Assembly (NCBI GenBank): GCA_014523685.1 | Contig: JAATVT010000094.1 | Location: 1 to 6,408 of the forward strand | Reading direction: 5' to 3' | Length of the DNA stretch: 6,408 nt | DNA from: Nitrososphaerales archaeon TH5893 | GTDB taxonomy: Archaea > Thermoproteota > Nitrososphaeria > Nitrososphaerales > Nitrososphaeraceae | Part shown: one piece after another, positions 1 through 5,211 of the stretch | Position numbering within the stretch: the stretch's first letter is position 1 | Layout: each line of letters begins with the position of its first letter | Program-made: the position numbers and the translations under genes | Notes under the pieces: generated by a model | What the model was told of the DNA's origin: nothing | The model's input: the letters and a program-made list of their open reading frames with translations, nothing else | The model's database searches: none

Positions 1-127
1 ATTGCGAATACTGAGGCTGAGCTTTTGCTACTTCATCTACTACCCTAGTAATGCTTTGATTTATTGTCTCGTATAGTCCATATGCCGAACGTGTTTTTGT
101 TGATGTCGAATTGTTCTCTTTAGACAT
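1..127 (-). CDS. Partial N-terminus of a probable PHA-associated protein (PhaE/phasin-like?)
   Basis: An open frame of 42 codons starts at an ATG (reverse complement of 125-127) and runs off the left edge, so only the N-terminus is visible. It begins MSKENNSTSTKTRSAYGLYE, followed by a stretch rich in I, V, A, Q and E that could form an amphipathic helix. A good minus-strand TATA box lies 23-30 nt upstream, which fits a leaderless gene and is the best evidence that it is real. I do not recognise the family from this fragment. Its position beside the phasin/AbrB gene and phaC suggests a PHA granule protein, either the PhaE subunit that class III PhaC needs or a phasin. That role is inference from context only. 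It is divergent from the gene at 441 and shares a 313-bp intergenic region with it. Confidence 0.6.
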   Translation of the reverse strand, partial: MSKENNSTSTKTRSAYGLYETINQSITRVVDEVAKAQPQYSQ

Positions 128-143
128 GGTATGTATTATATCC

Positions 144-157
144 TATAAATATATAAA
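144..157 (-). promoter_or_regulatory. TATA box of the minus-strand gene ending at the left edge
   Basis: Read on the minus strand this is TTTATATATTTATA, a strong archaeal TATA element. Its centre (about 153) is 26 nt before the ATG at 127, so transcription would start at or next to the start codon. A leaderless mRNA is the usual arrangement in thaumarchaea. Confidence 0.65.
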
Positions 158-233
158 CCTTGGTGATAAAAGGTATCTATTACCATATTAAGGCATCAGT
201 TGCACTAAATGCAATACATAATGGATTCTGTTG

Positions 234-249
234 ATATTGTTCACAATAT
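234..249. promoter_or_regulatory. Perfect 16-bp palindrome, candidate operator
   Basis: ATATTGT (234-240) and ACAATAT (243-249) are exact inverted repeats around a 2-nt centre. It lies between the two divergent promoters, 77 bp upstream of the left TATA box and 160 bp upstream of the right one. The half-site with its centre recurs as ATTGTTCAC at 359-367. Function is inferred from symmetry and position. Confidence 0.45.
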
Positions 250-408
250 GATTATCAATCAGGCGGCAATCCCCGATCTAGATCAATATTCTCATGATTT
301 TCGATGTCTCATAGGATTATAGAAGAAGCGATTAACCGAACAGGAGATACATCTGACAATTGTTCACGCTTTCTTTAACAACAGGAGTCAAAAATGCACC
401 CTTATATT

Positions 409-417
409 AATATAAAT
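409..417 (+). promoter_or_regulatory. TATA box of the phasin/AbrB gene
   Basis: AATATAAAT is centred about 27-28 nt before the ATG at 441, the spacing expected for transcription starting at the start codon. A second AT-rich candidate (TATATTAA, 403-410) overlaps its left side. Confidence 0.55.
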
Positions 418-440
418 CAACGGTAGTATACAATTCACAA

Positions 441-752
441 ATGACTAATAAAACGGGAACGGCGGATGAATCAAAGTCGCCATTCAAGAATGCGCTGGAG
501 AAAGGTCGTGATGCTCAAAGGGATTTTATCAAACAATTTTCCACAATACAGCAAGACGCCATGCAGAACTACTTCTCTATGCTTCAAGGGCTTACATATT
601 ACAATGCGATGTTCAAGACTACAGTTCAGAGTGGGGGCCGAATTTCTATTCCAGAGGCAGAAAGACAGGCATTAAATATAGAGGAAGGTGACTTGGTCCA
701 AGTGATTGTAGTTCCTATCGAGAGAAAACAAAAGAGCAGTCAACACAGATAA
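441..752 (+). CDS. Phasin-like helix fused to AbrB/SpoVT DNA-binding domain, probable PHA regulator
   Basis: This 103-aa protein has two visible parts. Residues about 15-58 are predicted helical and amphipathic (ALEKGRDAQRDFIKQF, then QQDAMQNYFSMLQGLTYY), which resembles phasins, the proteins that coat PHA granules. Residues 60-95 match the AbrB/MazE/SpoVT swapped-hairpin fold: TTVQSGGRISIPEAERQALN followed by EEGDLVQVIV. The tail is basic. AbrB-fold proteins bind DNA as dimers, and in the haloarchaeon Haloferax mediterranei an AbrB-type PhaR controls PHA granule genes. The ATG fits a leaderless start behind the TATA box at 409-417. The gene converges on phaC, with 70 bp between their stops. 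I infer a regulator that senses granules through its N-terminus and controls PHA genes. The AbrB call is firm; the phasin-like call rests on composition and context. Confidence 0.8.
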   Translation: MTNKTGTADESKSPFKNALEKGRDAQRDFIKQFSTIQQDAMQNYFSMLQGLTYYNAMFKTTVQSGGRISIPEAERQALNIEEGDLVQVIVVPIERKQKSSQHR

Positions 753-777
753 CGAAAAACAATATTCAAGAATTCAA

Positions 778-802
778 TACTATTGATAGAACAACAATAG
801 TA
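778..802. terminator. Hairpin between convergent genes, possible terminator
   Basis: TACTATTG (778-785) and CAATAGTA (795-802) form a perfect 8-bp stem with a 9-nt loop, midway between the convergent stops at 752 and 823. On the minus strand it is followed by a T5 run (complement of 755-759), which could end the phaC transcript. Archaeal termination depends mainly on T-runs, so the hairpin may instead act in RNA stability. Confidence 0.4.
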
Positions 803-822
803 GCACTAACTTGGTGAACGGG

Positions 823-1953
823 TTATTGTGATCTGACCCTCAGCCATTGTCCAACTTTTGGAAGCACATTGTTCTGAGAGTAGCTGCTAGCAATAAGACC
901 TACATGGCCAGTATGGAAATGCATTAACCTTTTGTCTACGCTAGATACAGCATCATTCAATGCCACGCTGCACTGTGGAGAAACAAGGTGATCTTCTTCG
1001 GCAACTATATTTAAAATGGGAACATTGATCTTGGAAAGATCTATAACATTGTCACCTATTTTCATCTCATTTTTTATTAGCAGGTTTTTTTGGTAAATAT
1101 CTTGGATCCACTGTCTGAAGGTTTCACCTGCGATAGTGGGCGTATCATACAGCCATTTTTCCATGCGTAGAAAATTTTGAACGAACTTCACGTTGTCGAT
1201 ATTCTCCACGAGGTTAATGTACTTGTTAACCCCTTGCTTGAATGGTTTTAACATCGAGAAGCATCCATAAAGGTATTCCCTAGGAAAATTTCCTAAAGTT
1301 TCGATTATTTTATCTACCCCAAGATGTTTGGCAAAGTTCGCAAGGACCGTTCCATCATTTTCGGTGTCAATTATTGGCGCTATTGTCGCTAGATTTCTTA
1401 CTTTTTCTTGATGAAGGGAAGTATACATAGCGCTCATGGTCGAACCAAGGCAATATCCATGTAGTGTTATCTTCTCAACAGAGTTTGCTTTTGTAACGAG
1501 GTCGACACAATCATCTATGTAATAATTTACATAATCATCAAATGATGCATACTTGTCAATATTTGTGGGGGTTTTCCAATCAATGAGATATACATTGAAA
1601 CCCTGACTCAATAGGTTGCGTACCCAGCTCTTATCGGGCTGCAAATCCAAAATGTAAGACTTGTTCATTAGTGCATACACAACAAGGATCGGCGTCCTCG
1701 CTGTCCTACTAACCAACGGACGGTAATGTAAAAGTCTGTACAATCTAGTTTCTTCAACAATTTCGTGTGACAGAACACCTACATCTATCTTATCCGCAGT
1801 ATGCAGAAGTTCCCTAGTCTTTTCTACCTTGCGTGAATTTTCTTCTAGAAACCTAAATGCTTCCTCAACAGTTGGATTCACGTCATTTTTATTTTTCTCT
1901 TCTTTATCACCAATTTTTTTTCCGTTTTCTGGAACTACGGTTTTTAGCTCCAT
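823..1953 (-). CDS. phaC: Class III poly(R)-hydroxyalkanoate synthase, catalytic subunit PhaC
   Basis: PhaC polymerises (R)-3-hydroxyacyl-CoA into PHA, a carbon and energy store, on the granule surface. The 376-aa protein has an alpha/beta-hydrolase fold with the synthase nucleophile motif G-Y-C-L-G (Cys168), followed by Asp321 (VAEEDHLV) and His350 (HTGHVG). The 153- and 29-residue spacings equal those of the Allochromatium vinosum class III enzyme (Cys149, Asp302, His331); every residue is shifted by 19. The conserved block around LIDWKTP (123-129) is also present. The shift reflects a charged, Lys/Glu-rich N-terminal extension (about 10-50). Class III enzymes work with a PhaE partner, possibly the truncated gene at the left edge. 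A TGA lies directly before the ATG in frame, so this is the first possible ATG. It converges on the phasin/AbrB gene and has a leader of about 80-90 nt, unlike its leaderless neighbours. Family call is very secure. Confidence 0.96.
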   Translation of the reverse strand: MELKTVVPENGKKIGDKEEKNKNDVNPTVEEAFRFLEENSRKVEKTRELLHTADKIDVGVLSHEIVEETRLYRLLHYRPLVSRTARTPILVVYALMNKSYILDLQPDKSWVRNLLSQGFNVYLIDWKTPTNIDKYASFDDYVNYYIDDCVDLVTKANSVEKITLHGYCLGSTMSAMYTSLHQEKVRNLATIAPIIDTENDGTVLANFAKHLGVDKIIETLGNFPREYLYGCFSMLKPFKQGVNKYINLVENIDNVKFVQNFLRMEKWLYDTPTIAGETFRQWIQDIYQKNLLIKNEMKIGDNVIDLSKINVPILNIVAEEDHLVSPQCSVALNDAVSSVDKRLMHFHTGHVGLIASSYSQNNVLPKVGQWLRVRSQ

Positions 1954-2054
1954 TCATCAACTCGACCTTGTAAGTCTGGACAAAGATTGCAAGTTCTCGT
2001 TATCCAAAAACAATTTAGCGGAATAGCAGATGCCAACTCTCGATTCTGAACCCA

Positions 2055-2070
2055 TTTTTATATGATATAA
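2055..2070 (-). promoter_or_regulatory. Probable phaC TATA box
   Basis: On the minus strand this reads TTATATCATATAAAAA, holding two overlapping TATA-like elements. Initiation would fall near 2034-2042, giving a leader of about 80-90 nt before the ATG at 1953. No better TATA-like element is visible closer to the gene. Confidence 0.45.
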
Positions 2071-2226
2071 GACTAAAACAGACAATCATCTAAGTCTCCT
2101 AAGCCTTTATTTTTACACCATTCTTTCTATTATACTTTCTTGAATTGTCATATGTTTCTCAAAAGATAAATCTGTCATCATTTGTAACTTCTAGGAATGG
2201 ACTGGCTTTTTCCTGAACGAATAACA

Positions 2227-2235
2227 TTTTATAAA
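2227..2235 (+). promoter_or_regulatory. TATA box of the tRNA-Arg gene
   Basis: TTTTATAAA is a near-consensus archaeal TATA element, about 60 nt before the first base of the tRNA. It predicts a start near 2257 and a 5' leader of about 30 nt for RNase P to remove. Confidence 0.55.
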
Positions 2236-2290
2236 GGAACGCTAACATTTCACTATGTCCACCTCAACGTGCCTTTCTAAGTTGGACAAG

Positions 2291-2382
2291 GGGCTCGTAG
2301 CTCAGTTTGGACAGAGCGCCTGCCTTCTATATTTACTGGAGAAAGCCGGAAGTCGTGGGATCGAAGCCCACCGGGCCCGCCA
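2291..2382 (+). tRNA. tRNA-Arg (anticodon UCU) with intron
   Basis: All arms can be folded by eye. The acceptor GGGCTCG (2291-2297) pairs with CGGGCCC (2372-2378), with one G-U pair. The D stem is GCTC/GAGC (2300-2303, 2314-2317) with GG and an A at position 20, an arginine identity base. The T stem is GTGGG/CCCAC (2355-2359, 2367-2371) with loop ATCGAAG. The discriminator is G2379 and CCA is encoded (2380-2382). After removal of a 14-nt intron (2330-2343) the anticodon loop reads CTTCTAA, giving anticodon TCT (2326-2328), which reads AGA/AGG. Mature length is 78 nt including CCA. The anticodon stem CCTGC/GCCGG has a U29-C41 mismatch in the middle. The variable loop is AAGTC. The other arms are well paired, so it is probably functional. 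Confidence 0.9.
2330..2343 (+). other. 14-nt archaeal tRNA intron at position 37/38
   Basis: A bulge-helix-bulge can be drawn. CTTC (2324-2327) pairs with GGAG (2338-2341) as the central 4-bp helix with one G-U pair. The 3-nt bulges are TAT (2328-2330) and AAA (2342-2344), cut after the second base of each. This is the site expected for the archaeal splicing endonuclease. The inner helix is weak or absent, a relaxed motif. Confidence 0.75.
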
Positions 2383-2468
2383 TTTTAAATAATTATCGGC
2401 ATAAACTGAGAAGGGTTAGAGAAAATAGTGATCGATCGCCGGCCACCTAATTCACTAAACGATTTTAA
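2383..2468 (+). promoter_or_regulatory. tRNA end and leader/promoter region of the L1-L10 operon
   Basis: TTTT directly after the tRNA CCA (2383-2386) may end the tRNA transcript. TTTTAAATA (2383-2391) could also be a TATA box giving a leader of about 55-90 nt. A second candidate is GATTTTAAG (2461-2469), which would put initiation just before the in-frame ATGs at 2499 and 2505. Two adjacent palindromes, GATCGATC (2430-2437) and GCCGGC (2438-2443), lie in the possible leader. L1 is known to repress its own operon by binding mRNA in several organisms, but I cannot identify an L1 site here. Confidence 0.35.
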
Positions 2469-3164
2469 GTGGCTTCATTGGGAAAAACTATAACTGGTAT
2501 GGTCATGGAAGCCCAATTGAAAGAGCTAGTTAAACAGGCTCGGGAGGAAACCGATCAACGTAAGTTCATTCAGTCGGTTGACTTAACTCTCGTGCTCAAG
2601 GATATAGATGTTAAAAAGGGCTTTAGTGTTAATGAGGTGATTGCTTTACCACATAAACCGAGTCGTGGGGCGACTATATGTGTTGTTGGATCAGGAGACC
2701 TAGGCACAAGAGCAAGGAAGGCTCAGATCGACAAGGTGATAGAGCAGGACCAGCTTGATAGATTAGGTACTAATAGGAGAGAAGCAAGAAAAGTTGTAAG
2801 AGCGTATGACTTCTTCCTTTCTGATACCACATTAATGGCTGCGGTGGGTCGCTCCCTTGGGCAATTTTTGGGACCCAAGGGTAAGATGCCAACCCCATTA
2901 CCTTATGGCGCACCAATAGAATCAATAGCTACCAGAATGAGAAGCTCTGTCCGTGCGAGGGCGAAAAACCAGCTAAATGTATCCACTAAGATCGGAGATG
3001 AAAAGATGGATGATTCACAGTTAGCCTCGAATGCTAGTGCAGTTATCGCTGCCATTGAGAAAAAATTACCTCAGGGTGATAAGAATATTAGCAATGCTTT
3101 GATAAAATTTTCGATGGGGAAAGCAGTAAGGTTGAGATCACTGAAGGAAAAGAAAGAGCGATAG
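2469..3164 (+). CDS. rpl1: 50S ribosomal protein L1 (uL1)
   Basis: L1 binds 23S rRNA at the mobile L1 stalk by the E site and helps release deacylated tRNA; in many organisms it also represses its own mRNA. The family signature is clear: GPKGKMPTP at residues 135-143 within LGQFLGPKGKMPTPLPYGAP, preceded by ARKVVRAYDFFLSDTTLMAA. The split first domain resumes in the C-terminal part (NVSTKIGDEKMDD onward). The 231 aa are slightly longer than usual for archaeal L1. The GTG at 2469 directly follows an in-frame TAA, but family similarity begins near MEAQLKELVKQARE, so the ATG at 2499 or 2505 may be the true start. L10 follows after 2 bp, indicating one operon. L11, often upstream in archaea, is absent; a tRNA gene is there instead. 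Confidence 0.95.
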   Translation: MASLGKTITGMVMEAQLKELVKQAREETDQRKFIQSVDLTLVLKDIDVKKGFSVNEVIALPHKPSRGATICVVGSGDLGTRARKAQIDKVIEQDQLDRLGTNRREARKVVRAYDFFLSDTTLMAAVGRSLGQFLGPKGKMPTPLPYGAPIESIATRMRSSVRARAKNQLNVSTKIGDEKMDDSQLASNASAVIAAIEKKLPQGDKNISNALIKFSMGKAVRLRSLKEKKER

Positions 3165-3166
3165 AA

Positions 3167-4075
3167 TTGAAGGCAATAGCAGAAAATGAATCGGCTGGAA
3201 GAAGGCAACGCACAAGTTATCCGAAGAAGAAGCGTCTAATGTATCAGCAATTGCAAAAGCTTCCTAAGGAATTCGATGTTATCGCACTCTCAAAAATGAC
3301 TAAAGTTAGGGCCACACAACTTATGACAATCCGCAAAAAGTTCAGGGACGAGATAAAGATCACAATAATTAAAAATAAGGTTGCAAAAAAAGCTTTTGAG
3401 AATGTAAAAGATGTCGCAGGTTTAGATAGTTTAAGTGAACAACTTGAAGGTCAAAGTGCTTTAATGTTCACAAATATTAATCCATTTAAACTGAACTCAA
3501 TTCTTTCTCAAAATAAAGTGTTTTTGACAGCTAAGGGAGGAGATATTGCGAGTAAAGAAATTATTATTCCGGCCGGGAATACAGGTATTACACCTGGTCC
3601 AGTTCTTTCCGAATTTAAAGAGGCAAATGTAGCTACCAAGATAGATCAGGGGAGTATCTGGGTAAACAAGGACACAACGGTAGTTAGATCAGGCCAGATA
3701 ATTTCTCAGAAGCTGGCTTCACTAATGAGTAAACTCAATATAAAGCCAATCGAGGCAGGCATATCCGTAGCGTTCGCCATTTCTGATGGATTAATATTCA
3801 ATGAGAGTGAACTTAGTATCAATCTCAAAGAATACAAGAATGAATTGATAAGATCATTTCAAGAAGCAATTGCTTTGGCAACAACTTCTTCGTATATCAC
3901 AAAGGAAACAATTGGGCCATTGATCCTAAAGGCCCAAAAACATGCAATTGCCTTATCGAGGGAATCTCAATATCTGTCACGTGATAATCTAGAAAACATA
4001 CTTCTGCCTGAAGCAGAGCTCCATGCAAGATCATTATCTGCAAACTTGGCTTCAAAAGGATACACAGCTGCATGA
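3167..4075 (+). CDS. rpl10: 50S ribosomal protein L10 (uL10, P0-like stalk base)
   Basis: L10 anchors the stalk: its N-terminal domain binds 23S rRNA with L11 and its C-terminal helical spine carries L12 dimers, which recruit translation GTPases. The 302-aa protein shows the N-terminal domain (VIALSKMTKVRATQLMTIRK, ITIIKNKVAKKAF at 38-77), the archaeal/eukaryotic insertion domain (PAGNTGITPGPVLSEF at 135-150, then IDQGSIWVNKDTTVV and LNIKPIEAGISV), and a helical C-terminus from about 220. It ends SANLASKGYTAA and lacks the acidic Leu-Phe-Gly tail found on many archaeal and eukaryotic P0/L10 proteins. A TTG start is chosen because conserved sequence (SYPKKKRLMYQQLQ) begins well before the first in-frame ATG at 3239. 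It lies 2 bp after the L1 stop and is probably cotranscribed. Confidence 0.95.
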   Translation: MKAIAENESAGRRQRTSYPKKKRLMYQQLQKLPKEFDVIALSKMTKVRATQLMTIRKKFRDEIKITIIKNKVAKKAFENVKDVAGLDSLSEQLEGQSALMFTNINPFKLNSILSQNKVFLTAKGGDIASKEIIIPAGNTGITPGPVLSEFKEANVATKIDQGSIWVNKDTTVVRSGQIISQKLASLMSKLNIKPIEAGISVAFAISDGLIFNESELSINLKEYKNELIRSFQEAIALATTSSYITKETIGPLILKAQKHAIALSRESQYLSRDNLENILLPEAELHARSLSANLASKGYTAA

Positions 4076-4154
4076 ATATCTAGGTAAACTCGTCAATACA
4101 ATCTATCCGTATCTGGGAACTGACCTTTCTATACCCTGACCACACTACTGACGT

Positions 4155-4175
4155 AGGATTCAATATTAAAATTAT
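4155..4175 (-). terminator. Possible T-rich terminator of the L12 gene
   Basis: Immediately after the L12 stop the minus strand reads ATAATTTTAATATTG, a T-rich stretch without a clear hairpin. Archaeal RNA polymerase can stop at such tracts. The T-run is short, so confidence is low. Confidence 0.3.
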
Positions 4176-4484
4176 CTACCCAAATAGGGAGGAAAGTCCC
4201 TCCAGTGCTTCTTCTTCCTTCTTCTCCTCTTCCTTAGGTGAAGCTGGAGATTCTGCGGCCGTAGCCGGAGCCGGAGCCGGAGCGGCGGAAGGGGGTGCAG
4301 AGATGGCAACAGGAGCTGTTTTTAGCGCCTCATCAATGTTAACATCACTTAAAGCTGCTACCAGGGCTTTCACTTTTACTTCATCTGGTGATGTGCCAGT
4401 AGCTTTTATAACATTCTTCACATTATCTTCTGTTACATCCTGTTTTAACCTGTGTAAAAGTAAAGCAGCATATACATATTCCAT
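4176..4484 (-). CDS. rpl12: 50S ribosomal protein L12 (archaeal P1/P2-like stalk protein)
   Basis: L12 forms dimers on the L10 spine, and its flexible tail binds elongation and initiation GTPases. From the ATG at 4484 the protein has 102 aa: an N-terminal helical dimerisation domain starting [20 protein letters not shown] (residues 1-57), an Ala/Pro hinge (58-84), and an acidic tail ending [13 protein letters not shown], close to the archaeal/eukaryotic consensus. A TTG two codons upstream (4490) is in frame, but archaeal L12 normally begins at MEY and the TATA box at 4511-4519 puts the transcript start at about 4488. Unusually, it lies on the strand opposite to L1 and L10 and converges on L10, so it cannot be in their operon. 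It has its own promoter just past the stop of the minus-strand gene upstream. Confidence 0.95.
   Translation of the reverse strand: MEYVYAALLLHRLKQDVTEDNVKNVIKATGTSPDEVKVKALVAALSDVNIDEALKTAPVAISAPPSAAPAPAPATAAESPASPKEEEKKEEEALEGLSSLFG
4264..4281. repeat. Tandem hexamer repeat coding the L12 Ala/Pro hinge
   Basis: GCCGGA is repeated three times exactly, with a degenerate continuation (GCGGCGGA). On the coding strand it encodes alternating Ala-Pro in the flexible hinge. It is a GC-rich patch in AT-rich sequence and may vary in length by slippage. Confidence 0.7.
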
Positions 4485-4510
4485 AGACAAGTCGTTCTAT
4501 ATTCAACCAT

Positions 4511-4519
4511 AATATAAAA
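4511..4519 (-). promoter_or_regulatory. TATA box of the L12 gene
   Basis: The minus strand reads TTTTATATT, centred about 31 nt before the ATG at 4484. Initiation near 4488 gives a leader of only a few bases. It starts 3 bp past the stop codon of the gene at 4523-5032, so L12 can be transcribed on its own. Confidence 0.6.
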
Positions 4520-4522
4520 CTT

Positions 4523-5032
4523 TCAAGCTTCCAATACTCTTGTGCTTCTAGCTACTGCATAAAGATGATCTTTCAGGTCCCTTTCATAAAGGGAATTCAT
4601 TTTTTCAATTAGGATTCCTCGTGCCTGCAATCTTTGCTCCTCGGACGTTGCTCGTAGCACATCTGCGAACATGTCCGGAAGGTTTTCTCTCACCCACCCA
4701 TCCAAGACAAAATATCGTTTTTCGTTTATCCAGATGGTCTTGTCCACATTCTGGTCCACTTCTTGATTATACATTCCAGTTTCGACTCTATCAATCAACA
4801 TGAATATACAATTATTGGGATCAGGATTCTTAAGAACCTCAGATGGCCTTCCTTTTCCGCTTCCTGATTCGACGTGATCGATCAAGCCAACCGGGCGAAT
4901 ATAGAAACCATTGACTTGAATCTTACTTCCATTTACATTTTGGATTCTCCCAATAATTAGCCTAACATGATTTAGATCATTTTGAACTACAAAAACGTAT
5001 TCACCAGATCGAATTTTACCCTTCCCAAACAT
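4523..5032 (-). CDS. Conserved-looking hypothetical protein, 169 aa
   Basis: I do not recognise this family. The ATG at 5032 is preferred over an in-frame ATG at 5089, because a strong TATA box (5051-5061) sits about 25 nt upstream and gives a leaderless start; the longer form would contain that promoter inside its coding sequence. The protein begins MFGKGKIRSGEYVFVVQNDL. Residues about 10-50 look beta-rich, with alternating hydrophobic residues (EYVFVVQ, VRLIIGRIQ, KIQVNGFYI), possibly a small barrel. The middle is loop-rich (GSGKGRPSEVLKNPDPNN; not a convincing P-loop). Residues about 117-165 are charged and probably helical. There is one Cys (75), no signal peptide and no membrane segment, so it is probably cytosolic. 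It lies upstream of L12 on the same strand and is divergent from the Lrp-type gene. A translation-related role would be guesswork from position. Confidence 0.8.
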   Translation of the reverse strand: MFGKGKIRSGEYVFVVQNDLNHVRLIIGRIQNVNGSKIQVNGFYIRPVGLIDHVESGSGKGRPSEVLKNPDPNNCIFMLIDRVETGMYNQEVDQNVDKTIWINEKRYFVLDGWVRENLPDMFADVLRATSEEQRLQARGILIEKMNSLYERDLKDHLYAVARSTRVLEA

Positions 5033-5050
5033 ATTGACAATTTTAACGAG

Positions 5051-5061
5051 ATTTATATAAA
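5051..5061 (-). promoter_or_regulatory. TATA box of the 169-aa hypothetical gene
   Basis: The minus strand reads TTTATATAAAT, a near-perfect archaeal TATA box centred about 25 nt before the ATG at 5032. It decides the start codon of this gene. Confidence 0.7.
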
Positions 5062-5165
5062 ATATTTTCTTGTGTAGACCGCACATCAAGTAGGGCGGGC
5101 GCCAGAATATATAATTTCGATGGAAAGTTTCTAAGGTTAGTCTATTGGAATAACGAACTATGAAT

Positions 5166-5207
5166 GTCAGAATTGTATCCTCGTATCTGTGAATTAGAAT
5201 TTCTGAC
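5166..5207. promoter_or_regulatory. Inverted repeat upstream of the Lrp-type gene, candidate operator
   Basis: GTCAGAA (5166-5172) and TTCTGAC (5201-5207) are exact inverted repeats about four helical turns apart, centre to centre roughly 35 bp. The right arm ends 4 bp before the candidate TATA box at 5212-5219. Lrp/AsnC proteins commonly control their own promoters, so an autoregulatory site is plausible. This is inferred from position. Confidence 0.35.
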
Positions 5208-5211
5208 TACA

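Larger units (their letters stand above)
128..440. promoter_or_regulatory. Divergent intergenic region with candidate operators
   Basis: This 313-bp stretch between two divergent genes holds no convincing gene. It has a promoter at each end and several symmetric elements: TTGCA-N5-TGCAA at 200-214, a perfect ATATTGT-TC-ACAATAT palindrome at 234-249, the 10-bp palindrome GATCTAGATC at 275-284, and ACAATTGT at 356-363. The 9-mer ATTGTTCAC occurs twice (236-244 and 359-367) and a related ATTCACAA lies at 433-440, just before the ATG at 441. The symmetry fits a dimeric regulator. The AbrB-type protein encoded at 441 is the obvious candidate, but that link is inference. Confidence 0.5.
1954..2290. 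other. Intergenic region: phaC leader, pyrimidine-rich stretch and tRNA promoter
   Basis: I see no credible protein gene in these 337 bp. The left part is the phaC 5' leader and promoter. The middle (about 2098-2165) is pyrimidine-rich on the plus strand and encodes only minimal ORFs. The right part holds the tRNA promoter and a leader of about 30 nt. Confidence 0.6.

Noticed and set aside
221..322. 33-codon ORF on the plus strand (MDSVDIVHNMIINQAAIPDL...)
   Set aside because: It spans the palindromes of the intergenic region, has no promoter at suitable spacing and resembles nothing known to me.
466..675. 69-aa ORF in a second frame inside the phasin/AbrB gene
   Set aside because: Fully nested in a gene with a clear AbrB domain; no independent support.
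1829..2026. 65-aa plus-strand ORF
   Set aside because: It mostly lies antisense to the start of phaC, is rich in Ser/Phe from reverse-read Lys/Glu codons, and has no family resemblance.
2081..2149. GACAAT...ATTGTC inverted repeat upstream of phaC
   Set aside because: Arms of only 6 bp are 57 bp apart, which is easily chance in AT-rich DNA.
2291..2382. tRNA gene as an integration site for the PHA module
   Set aside because: I found no repeat of the tRNA 3' end elsewhere in the window, and no integrase or other mobile gene.
4303..4512. 69-aa plus-strand ORF
   Set aside because: Shadow frame opposite the L12 gene; Ser/Thr/Phe-rich and without recognisable motifs.
4621..4803. 60-aa plus-strand ORF
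   Set aside because: Antisense to the 169-aa hypothetical gene and without a promoter or family match.
4846..4875. Possible P-loop (GSGKGRPS) in the hypothetical protein
   Set aside because: It lacks the preceding hydrophobic strand and the G-x4-GK[ST] spacing of a Walker A motif.
4986..5089. Longer start (ATG at 5089) for the hypothetical gene
   Set aside because: It would place the strong TATA box at 5051-5061 inside the coding sequence, and the extra 19 residues look like translated promoter DNA.
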